Positions 1 to 6,921 of a DNA stretch of 59,264 nt are shown here, piece by piece (the stretch's first letter is position 1; each line of letters opens with the position of its first letter). The notes below the pieces were generated by a model. That model was not told the DNA's origin. It searched no databases and was given only the letters and a program-made list of their open reading frames with translations. Origin of the DNA: Halobacteriales archaeon QS_9_68_17 (lineage in GTDB: Archaea; Halobacteriota; Halobacteria; Halobacteriales; Natronoarchaeaceae). The DNA lies in the NCBI GenBank assembly GCA_003023565.1, contig PXSA01000022.1:1-59264 (forward strand). The letters run 5' to 3'. A program made the position numbers and the translations under genes.

Positions 1-59
1 ATTTGGAGACCCCGGCCGGAGAGTAGTCGGCGGCTGTTCGGCTGGGCCTATCGCTTAGA

Positions 60-79
60 CCCCGCCCTAAACGACGGGG
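60..79 (-). repeat. Hairpin resembling an IS200/IS605-type right end
   Basis: On the minus strand this reads CCCCGTC, a 6-nt loop, then GGCGGGG. That is a 7-bp stem with one G-T pair, preceded by GGAAG. From memory, GGAAGCCCCG...CGGGG is typical of the right end of haloarchaeal IS1341/TnpB elements, where it also forms the 3' part of the associated omega/sot RNA. No tnpB gene lies beside it in the window, so it may be a solo end or simply a terminator-like hairpin. Bases 1-110 contain no gene that I can support. Confidence 0.4.
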
Positions 80-110
80 CTTCCGCTTGCTATACGTCAT
101 GTGGGTCCTC

Positions 111-626
111 TCATCGTCGTCGGTCGTCGTCGCGTCGCAGTTCGTCGTCGATGTCCATCTGCGTGAAGTCGAAGAAGTCCTGCGCGTCCGGGACGGGCAC
201 GTCGATAACGTCCAGGTCGCGGGGCTCTCCGTGACTGTCGAACGCCTTCCAGTCGTCGCGGCCGTACGGCGCGCCGATGATGATGTGTGCCTCGCCCGAT
301 CCGAACGTCCGGAGGTCCGCGTCGCTCGGCCGGAGCACGCCGTTCGGGTGCGAGTGGACGGAGCCGAGCGACTGCACGTCGTTCGGCTTCATGCTCGTTT
401 TCACCGTCGCGCTCACGCTGTTCGACTCGGTGCCCGGGACCACGACCACGTCGGTGATGACGGTGCCGTCCCGGTCCAGTCCCAGTTCGCGGGCGTCGGT
501 CCCGCGGAGAAAGCCCATGTACTCGTTCGGGTGCGTGTCCTCCGACGCTTCCAGTGCGAAATCGAGGGTCTCTCGTGCGATCCCGAGGAGTTCGCTCGAA
601 CGGAACAGCGACCCGAACAGGCCCAT
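111..626 (-). CDS. JAMM/MPN-domain metalloprotease (desampylase-like)
   Basis: Predicted zinc isopeptidase of 171 residues. The JAMM residues are all visible: E35, the HSH pair H91/H93, S101 and D104, with the family spacing H-x-H-x7-S-x2-D. Known archaeal members (HvJAMM1 and HvJAMM2 of Haloferax) cleave SAMP ubiquitin-like proteins from targets. The start at 626 is chosen because the longer frame to 764 overlaps the divergent gene and adds a non-conserved-looking Arg/Ser-rich stretch. The gene is divergent from the RecJ-like gene at 721, with about 95 nt between them. Pairing of a JAMM2-type gene with a DHH gene is also, as I recall it, the arrangement in Haloferax. Family is confident; the exact substrate is inference. 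Confidence 0.85.
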   Translation of the reverse strand: MGLFGSLFRSSELLGIARETLDFALEASEDTHPNEYMGFLRGTDARELGLDRDGTVITDVVVVPGTESNSVSATVKTSMKPNDVQSLGSVHSHPNGVLRPSDADLRTFGSGEAHIIIGAPYGRDDWKAFDSHGEPRDLDVIDVPVPDAQDFFDFTQMDIDDELRRDDDRRR

Positions 627-720
627 ATGACCCACTCGGGGACTCCGGGTGCTAAACGTTCCGGATGCGGCGTGAATCTTGATAAGGGTTTTACCCGGCC
701 GCTGCGAAGTAAGTGCTAAG

Positions 721-2616
721 ATGACTGCTGACGACGCCGGACGCGAGAGCGCCGGCGGCACCACCGTCTACGACCTCGCGCCGGACTGTACGATCGAGGC
801 CGTCGAGGACGACGAACTGTATCTCGCGACCGTCAACGGAGTCGTCGACTACGGCGTCTTCGTCGACCTCTCGGAACACGTCTCCGGACTCGTCCACGAG
901 TCGAACCTCTCCGGGACCTTCGCCGTCGGCGACGAGTTCGTCGTCGAACTCGACCAGATCCGCGAGAACGGCGACGTAGCCTTCGCGGCCGTCGACGCCG
1001 ACGACTACGACGCCGTCGGCGTCGAACCCGAGTACGACGTCGCCGACACGGAGACCCTCACCGAACGGGTCGGCGAGACCGTCACTCTGGAAGGCGAGGT
1101 CGTGCAGACCAAACAGACCGGCGGTCCCACCATCTTCCACGTCCGCGACGAGACGGGGATCATCCCGTGTGCGGCGTTCGAGGAGGCGGGCGTCCGCGCC
1201 CACCCCGGAGTCGATGTCGACGACGTCGTCCGGATCAACGGCGACGTGGAGCGCCGCGAGGACGCCGTTCAGGTCGAGGTCGACTCCCTGGAGGCGCTCG
1301 ACGGTGAGGACGCCCAGGCCGTCCGCGACCGCCTCGCCGAGGCGATGGAGGAGCGCGCCGAACCGCACGACGCCGAACCACTGATCGACTGGCCCGCGTT
1401 CGAGAAACTCCGCCCCGACCTCCGCGAAGTCGCGAACCTGCTCCGCGAGACGGTGCTCGAGAGCCGCCCCATCCGCGTCCGGCACCACGCCGACGGCGAC
1501 GGCATGTGCGCGAGCGTCCCCGTCCAGTACGCGCTGGAGCGGTTCATCGCCGAGACCCACGAGGACCCCGAAGCGCCGCGACACCTCCTCAAGCGCCTGC
1601 CGAGCAAGGCCCCGTTCTACGAGATGGAGGACGCCACCCGCGACCTCAACTTCGCGCTGGAGGACCGCGCCCGCCACGGCCAGAAGCTCCCGCTCTTGCT
1701 GATGCTCGACAACGGGAGCACCGCCGAGGACGTTCCCGCCTACGAGAACCTCGCGCACTACGACATCCCCATCGCCGTCGTCGACCACCACCATCCGGAC
1801 CCCGACGCCGTCGAGGACCTGCTCGACGCCCACGTCAACCCTTACCTCCACGACGAGGACTACCGCATCACGACGGGGATGATGTGCGTCGAACTCGCCC
1901 GGATGATCTACCCCGGCATCGAGGACGAACTCCGCCACGTCCCCGCCGTCGCCGGCCTCTCGGACCGCTCGAAGGCAGACGCGATGGACGACTACCTCGG
2001 CCTCGCCCGCGAGGAGGGGTACGACGAGGAGACGCTGCGGGACATCAGCGAGGCCCTCGACTACGAGGCCCACTGGCTCCGCTACGACGCCGGCCGCCAC
2101 CTCATCAACGACGTACTGAACGTCGACTGCGACGACGAGGAGCGCCACCACGAACTCGTGGCGTTCCTCGCCGACCGCGCCCGTGAGGACGTCGACGAGC
2201 AGTTAGACGCCGCGATGTCGCACGTCAAGCACGAGGCACTGGAAAACGGCGCACACCTCTACCGCATCGACGTGGAGAACCACGCACACCGCTTCACCTA
2301 CCCCGCGCCGGGCAAGACGACCGGCGAGATCCACGACCGCAAGGTCCAGGAGACGGGCGACCCCGTCATCACCATCGGCTACGGCCCGGACTTCGCCGTC
2401 CTCCGCTCCGACGGCGTCCGCCTCGACATCCCGACGATGGTGTCGGAACTGGACGAGGGCATCGTCGGCGGCGGCGTCTCCGGCGGCGGCCACCTCGTCG
2501 TCGGGTCGATCAAGTTCGTGCAGGGCCGCCGCGAGGAGGTACTCGACTCGCTCGTCGAGAAGATGGCCGCCGCGGACATCGACGAGGAGCTTTCGAGTAC
2601 GGTCCAGCGGGACTGA
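721..2616 (+). CDS. S1/OB-fold/DHH RecJ-like nucleic acid phosphodiesterase
   Basis: 631-residue single-strand nuclease-type protein. Domains in order: an S1-like RNA-binding fold (about residues 20-75, with the phrase DYGVFVDLSEHVSGLVHESN), an OB-fold of the tRNA-anticodon type (about 125-190), a DHH domain with motif RHHADGDG (about 254-261) and the signature VVDHHHP (about 350-356), and a C-terminal DHHA1 region with the glycine-rich GGGVSGGGH (about 583-591). The catalytic Asp/His motifs appear intact. It resembles the Haloferax RecJ3/RecJ4 type. The ATG at 721 follows a purine-rich stretch; the in-frame ATG at 679 would lie in the divergent promoter region. It likely acts in DNA repair or RNA turnover in the cytoplasm; the substrate is not determined here. 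Confidence 0.88.
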   Translation: MTADDAGRESAGGTTVYDLAPDCTIEAVEDDELYLATVNGVVDYGVFVDLSEHVSGLVHESNLSGTFAVGDEFVVELDQIRENGDVAFAAVDADDYDAVGVEPEYDVADTETLTERVGETVTLEGEVVQTKQTGGPTIFHVRDETGIIPCAAFEEAGVRAHPGVDVDDVVRINGDVERREDAVQVEVDSLEALDGEDAQAVRDRLAEAMEERAEPHDAEPLIDWPAFEKLRPDLREVANLLRETVLESRPIRVRHHADGDGMCASVPVQYALERFIAETHEDPEAPRHLLKRLPSKAPFYEMEDATRDLNFALEDRARHGQKLPLLLMLDNGSTAEDVPAYENLAHYDIPIAVVDHHHPDPDAVEDLLDAHVNPYLHDEDYRITTGMMCVELARMIYPGIEDELRHVPAVAGLSDRSKADAMDDYLGLAREEGYDEETLRDISEALDYEAHWLRYDAGRHLINDVLNVDCDDEERHHELVAFLADRAREDVDEQLDAAMSHVKHEALENGAHLYRIDVENHAHRFTYPAPGKTTGEIHDRKVQETGDPVITIGYGPDFAVLRSDGVRLDIPTMVSELDEGIVGGGVSGGGHLVVGSIKFVQGRREEVLDSLVEKMAAADIDEELSSTVQRD

Positions 2617-2617
2617 A

Positions 2618-4225
2618 CTACTCGAACTCTATCCTTCGCCGTCCGTACCACACCGCCCCCAGCGTCGCGAGCGCCAGCACGGCCGCGACGCCGCCGGGGA
2701 GCCGCCACGCGCCGCCGCGCCAGTCCGCGCGGAACAGGCGGGCGTAGTACGCGCCCACCTCGTCGCCGACGAGGACGAGCGCCACCTCGCGGTTCTCCCT
2801 GAGGGAGTTGTTGTTCCAGTTGACGCTCCCGAGGATCACCCGCCGCTCGTCTATCACGACGCCTTTCGCGTGGACCTTCTCGAAGCGGGAGCGCGGATCC
2901 ACGACGCGGGCTTCTAGGTCGAGGCCCTCGCGCTCGGCGAGGTCGTTCAGCCAGCGCACGCGCTCGCGGTTCTGCTCCCGGACGTACCACGCGCCGGAGA
3001 GCAGTACCCGGACGCGGACGCCGCGGCGCGCGGCGTCGACTGACGCCCGCACGGGCGGGGTCGACCGGCTCCCGAAGGACACCTGCTCGACGAGGACGGA
3101 CTCGTCGGCGTCGCGGATCTCTCTCACGATGCCCGTCTCGGCGTTGTCCGGCGCGGTCAGGAGTCGGACTCGTTCGACCGAGAGGTTTCGCGGGGCGAAG
3201 CGTTCGGGGTAGGACGCTCTGCTCGCGTTACTACTCACAGGGTCGATGGACACCCGGTGCTGGTCCCAGGGGACGGCGTCGCGGGCCGCCCAATCGGCGC
3301 GGAACACCGCCGCCAGATCCGCGGCGACGGCGGCGTCCCGGGCGAGCGCTCCCCACCCCCTGTTCGACCCGCCGCCGGTGCCCGAGGGCTTCCAGTTCTC
3401 GGTGAGCACCAGCGCCCGGTCGTCGACGACGGCGTACTTCGGGTGGTGGAACCGGTAGCGCTCGTGCTCGCCGCCGGCGACCCTGACAGCGGCCTCGCTC
3501 TCGGCGAGGCGGTCCAGCGCGGCGACCTGTCGCTCGCTCGTTCCGCCGACGGGGCTGTCGTCAACCAGAACGCGGACCGAGACGCCGCGCTCGGCCGCCC
3601 GTTCGAGTTCGCGAACCGCGCGCTCGGAGGCCAGCGTGTAGCCGGCGAGCAGGATCCGGTCGTCGGCGTCGGAGAGGACCCGCGCAGGGACAGCAGGCGA
3701 GTCCGGAAGCGCGAACGCCTCGACGTCCGCCGCCTCGGCGACTGCGGGGTCGTGGTCGCTCGCGCCCAGCGGGACCCAGCCGTCGGGCGTCCAGCGCTCT
3801 CCCTCCCGCGAGCGGTCGTACGTGACCGCGTCGACGGTCGCCGTCTCGTGGCGGAGCTCGACCGTCTCGCCCGCGTTCGAGAGTTCGAGGCGGTCGCCCA
3901 ACGGCAGGACGGCGTGATCAGTCAGGGGACGCGCCGTCGCGGGATCGCTACTGAGGGCGACCCGGCCCTCGACAGTGCGGTTCGGCAGGCCGGCGACGGT
4001 CTCGCCGTCGGCCAGCGACCAGTTCGAGAGTTCCGTCCGTTCCGGGAACTCGACGACGACGTACTCGCCGGGGTCCCCGTCGGGGACGGGGTCCGGATAG
4101 AGGGCGACGATCCGCGGCTCTTCCGGAGGGCGGACCGGTTCGGACGCCGCCGGAACCGCGCCGCTCGCGGGGACGGCGAACGCGAGCGAGGCGACCAGCG
4201 CGGCGGCCAGCGTGCGCGAGAGCAC
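2618..4225 (-). CDS. Exported phospholipase D-family protein with lamin-tail-like domain
   Basis: 535 residues. It has an N-terminal signal peptide (about 1-23), a lamin-tail-like beta domain (about 35-140, containing EPRIVALYPDP, NWSLADG and LELSNAGETVEL), and two PLD active-site modules. Module 1 has H261-x-K263-x4-D268; module 2 has H452-x-K454-x4-D459 followed by GSVNWNNNS. A C-terminal membrane helix (about 512-527) ends in Arg-rich residues, so the enzyme is probably anchored outside the membrane. Bitopic HKD pairs hydrolyse phosphodiesters in phospholipids or nucleic acids. The lamin-tail domain is known in bacterial and archaeal surface nucleases and may bind a substrate or the cell surface. 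It runs convergent to the RecJ-like gene with a 1-nt gap. Substrate unknown. Confidence 0.85.
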   Translation of the reverse strand: MLSRTLAAALVASLAFAVPASGAVPAASEPVRPPEEPRIVALYPDPVPDGDPGEYVVVEFPERTELSNWSLADGETVAGLPNRTVEGRVALSSDPATARPLTDHAVLPLGDRLELSNAGETVELRHETATVDAVTYDRSREGERWTPDGWVPLGASDHDPAVAEAADVEAFALPDSPAVPARVLSDADDRILLAGYTLASERAVRELERAAERGVSVRVLVDDSPVGGTSERQVAALDRLAESEAAVRVAGGEHERYRFHHPKYAVVDDRALVLTENWKPSGTGGGSNRGWGALARDAAVAADLAAVFRADWAARDAVPWDQHRVSIDPVSSNASRASYPERFAPRNLSVERVRLLTAPDNAETGIVREIRDADESVLVEQVSFGSRSTPPVRASVDAARRGVRVRVLLSGAWYVREQNRERVRWLNDLAEREGLDLEARVVDPRSRFEKVHAKGVVIDERRVILGSVNWNNNSLRENREVALVLVGDEVGAYYARLFRADWRGGAWRLPGGVAAVLALATLGAVWYGRRRIEFE

Positions 4226-4276
4226 GGCGCTGGTGGCCGCCCGTTCGGATATAAACCTGTGGCAGACAAGCCGCGG

Positions 4277-5551
4277 TCAGACCGCCTTCTCGGCCTCGGA
4301 CTGCACGAGGTAGGCGCGGTCGTCGGCGTACTCGGCGACCGTGTTCAGCGCGCGCTCCGTGCCGATCTGGTTGAGCGCCCAGGCGGCGCTCGCGCGGACC
4401 GTGTTCGACTCGTCGTCTTCGAGCACGTCCGCGAGCGGTTCGACCGCGCGGGTGTCGCCGAGCAGGCCCAGCGTTCGGGCGGCGTGGCTCCGGACCTCCT
4501 CGTCGTCCGCGACGAGGTTGTCCGCGACGGCCTGCGTGGCCTCGCGGCTGCCGATCTCACCGAGCGCCTTCATCGTCACCTTCTGGAGGTTCGGGTCCCC
4601 CTCCTCGCCGACGTACTCGACGAGCGTGTCGACGGCTTCCTCGTCGCCGATCTTGCCGAGGGTCTCGATCGCGTCCTGGTCGCGTTTCCCCGCGCGCTGG
4701 AGCATCGGCTCGACGGCCTCCTCGGGGCCGAGGCGCTTCAGCATGTCGAGGCAATGCTCCTCCATGAACTCCGACTCCAGCTTCTCCAGCGCGAGCAGGA
4801 CCATGTCGGCGCGGCCGCGCTTGGTCCAGACCTTCAGCGCGCCCCACTCCGGCGGGTAGTCCTTCCGGTGGTCGAGCACGTCGTAGAAGCCCTGCGCCTG
4901 CAACTGCTCGCGGACGGAGAGGTCGCTCCACTCCTCGGCGTCGTCCAGGTCGGAGAGCAGTCCCTCGGACGCCTCCAGCAGCGCCGCGACCGTGTCCGCG
5001 TCGTCGTCGGGGTCGAGGTCGGCGGTCTCGACGGCCGCGCCGGCGTCCTCCAGCGCGGCGGTGAGGTCCTCGATCGACTCGCTGGCGACGGTCACCGACT
5101 CGTCGAGGGTCTCGTCGACGCTCTCGACGAACGACTCGACCGCCTCGGCGGCCTCACCCTCGCCGCGCTCGGTCCACTCGGTGTCGGCGACGGTGGACTC
5201 GGCCTCCTCGATGTCCTCGACGACGTCCTCGGCGTAGGGGCCGCGCTGCTCTTCGAGTTGCGATTTGAGTTCCTCCGTCTCGCTTTCGATCTCCTCGGCC
5301 GGGTCCTCCTCGTCCTCGTCTTCGGCCTCGGGGAGGTCCGCGCCGTCGAGGTCGGCTTCGAGGTCCTCGATCTCGGCCTCGACCTCGTCGAGGTCGTCCT
5401 CCGTCTCCGCGGCCTCCAGTCGCTCCTCGATGGCGTCGAGGCGCTCGCGGAGGGACTCGACGGTGACGGCCGTCGCGGGTGCGGTTTCCTCGTCTTCGGG
5501 TGTCTCCTCTTCGGGTGTCTCCTCTTCGGGTGTCTCCTCTTCACCGCTCAT
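4277..5551 (-). CDS. HEAT-repeat protein with acidic coiled-coil N-terminus
   Basis: 424 residues. The start at 5551 is chosen because GGAGGTGA sits 6 nt upstream on the coding strand; the track start 24 nt further out would place this Shine-Dalgarno inside the gene. The N-terminus carries three near-identical TPEEE repeats, followed by a long Glu/Asp-rich region predicted as coiled coil (to about residue 200). The C-terminal half holds at least five HEAT/PBS-lyase-type repeats, for example DAIETLGKIGDEEAVDTLVEY and LGLLGDTRAVEPLADVLED. This fold is a protein-binding scaffold. The residues needed for phycobilin lyase activity are not expected in archaea, so a lyase role is not proposed. Function unknown. 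Confidence 0.85.
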   Translation of the reverse strand: MSGEEETPEEETPEEETPEDEETAPATAVTVESLRERLDAIEERLEAAETEDDLDEVEAEIEDLEADLDGADLPEAEDEDEEDPAEEIESETEELKSQLEEQRGPYAEDVVEDIEEAESTVADTEWTERGEGEAAEAVESFVESVDETLDESVTVASESIEDLTAALEDAGAAVETADLDPDDDADTVAALLEASEGLLSDLDDAEEWSDLSVREQLQAQGFYDVLDHRKDYPPEWGALKVWTKRGRADMVLLALEKLESEFMEEHCLDMLKRLGPEEAVEPMLQRAGKRDQDAIETLGKIGDEEAVDTLVEYVGEEGDPNLQKVTMKALGEIGSREATQAVADNLVADDEEVRSHAARTLGLLGDTRAVEPLADVLEDDESNTVRASAAWALNQIGTERALNTVAEYADDRAYLVQSEAEKAV

Positions 5552-5652
5552 GCGCTCACCTCCAGAGCGAAGCACCGACTAGGTGCGCGACGCGTAACGA
5601 CTGTCGACGGCGCACTCGGGTTCATATGCCTGAAGCTGCGTCCGTACGTCCC

Positions 5653-6366
5653 CTAAGCGTTTCCTTTCTCGCCGGCCCCGCCGTCGCGCCAGTAGAACCG
5701 GGGACTGAGCGTCAGATACGCCAGCCCGAGGGTCAGCAGGGCGTAAGGAAACGTCATGCCGAGCGCCCGCGGGAAAAGCACCGCGAGCGAGTGGACGACG
5801 CCCATCAGGAGCGCGTCCCGAGCGAGGAGGTCCGGATACTGCACCGTCGAGACCATGAGATAGACGAACGCGGCAGTGCCCGCGAGCAAGACCTGTGGGT
5901 TCGTGGTCCCCGCGAGGACGGCCGACGCGAGGACCGTCGCCGCGAGCGTGCTCGGCGCGCCCTCGGTGTACCACGTCGCGGTGTCGTAGGCCGTGTACAT
6001 CCCGAGTCGCGTGACGGCCATGGCGACGAACAGCGCCGGCAGACCGACGGCGAGCGCCGTCCGCGCGTTCGGCGTTCCGGTCGACAGGCGCCACGCCTCG
6101 CGGACGACGGCGACCACGACGACCGCCGGCGCGACCGCGAACGAGGCGACATCCGCGAGCGAGTCGAGGTACTCCCCGGCGGGCGACCCGCCGTACCGAC
6201 GGGCGACGACGCCGTCAAGGCCGTCGGCGACGGCCGCGAGCAAGACGAGGCGGGCGGCGAGATGCGCGTCGACCGGCGCGACGACGACCGCGACGAAGCC
6301 GAGGGCGGCGTTAGACACCGTCACCGCGTCGGCGAAGCTGAGTTGCCCGACGAACCGGGGTTGCAT
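5653..6366 (-). CDS. pssA: CDP-alcohol phosphatidyltransferase, archaetidylserine synthase type
   Basis: 237-residue integral membrane enzyme. The CDP-alcohol transferase signature is complete: D48-x2-D51-G52-x2-A55-R56, G64, D68 and D72. Several hydrophobic helices follow. Enzymes of this family join CDP-archaeol to serine or another alcohol in the cytoplasmic membrane. In Haloferax a PssA homologue is required for archaeosortase (ArtA) processing of surface proteins. The symbol is given for the best-known family member; inositol or glycerol phosphate as acceptor cannot be excluded from sequence. On the coding strand a CATAAAAAGG element lies about 32 nt before the ATG, consistent with a nearly leaderless transcript. 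It is divergent from the halocyanin gene. Confidence 0.75.
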   Translation of the reverse strand: MQPRFVGQLSFADAVTVSNAALGFVAVVVAPVDAHLAARLVLLAAVADGLDGVVARRYGGSPAGEYLDSLADVASFAVAPAVVVVAVVREAWRLSTGTPNARTALAVGLPALFVAMAVTRLGMYTAYDTATWYTEGAPSTLAATVLASAVLAGTTNPQVLLAGTAAFVYLMVSTVQYPDLLARDALLMGVVHSLAVLFPRALGMTFPYALLTLGLAYLTLSPRFYWRDGGAGEKGNA

Positions 6367-6473
6367 ACTCTCCGGGTTGAGCAGCGCCTCCTTACCTTTT
6401 TATGATCGGCGCGGCCGCGTCGGTCGCGGCTGGAACCGGCGGACATATGACGCCGACGACCCGAGGATGAGAC

Positions 6474-6902
6474 ATGAAGCGCCGCACGTACCTCGCCGGC
6501 CTCTCAGGGGCGGGCGCGGCCGGTCTCTCGGGATGTCTCGCGTCGATCGGCGTCGCCGGCGACACCTGCGACGGCGACTGTGACATCGGGATGACCGCGA
6601 AGGACTTCGACCCGCAGCAGTACGAGGTGAGCGTCGGGACGACCGTCACCTGGAAGAACACGAGTTCGAAGGGCCACACCGTCACCGCCTACGGGGGCCG
6701 GCTCCCGGAGGAGGCAGCGTACTTCGCCTCCGGCGGGTTCGACTCGGAACCCGCCGCGCGGGAAGGATGGAAGCGGAACGAGGGCGTCCTCACCAGCGGC
6801 GACACGTACGAACACACCTTCGAAGTCGCCGGCGAGTACGGCTACGTCTGTCTCCCGCACGAGAACGGCGGGATGGTCGGCACTGTCGTCGTCACGGAGT
6901 GA
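6474..6902 (+). CDS. Halocyanin-like type 1 copper lipoprotein
   Basis: 142 residues. It starts with a Tat-like signal (KRRTYLAG) and a lipobox LSGC with the modified cysteine at C21, so it is a membrane-anchored lipoprotein on the outer face. The cupredoxin copper ligands are present: H68 in GHTV, then C126, H129 and M134 in the loop YVCLPHENGGM. Type 1 copper proteins such as halocyanin are mobile or tethered one-electron carriers in the respiratory chain. An additional Cys pair (C32, C36) follows the lipobox; a disulfide there is possible. It stands alone, between pssA and a convergent VWA gene. Confidence 0.88.
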   Translation: MKRRTYLAGLSGAGAAGLSGCLASIGVAGDTCDGDCDIGMTAKDFDPQQYEVSVGTTVTWKNTSSKGHTVTAYGGRLPEEAAYFASGGFDSEPAAREGWKRNEGVLTSGDTYEHTFEVAGEYGYVCLPHENGGMVGTVVVTE

Positions 6903-6921
6903 CGGCCGAGACCGGGTCCGG

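Noticed and set aside
3257..5656. 799-codon plus-strand open frame opposite the PLD and HEAT genes
   Set aside because: Low-complexity Arg/Val/Leu translation antisense to two well-supported genes; a GC-bias shadow.
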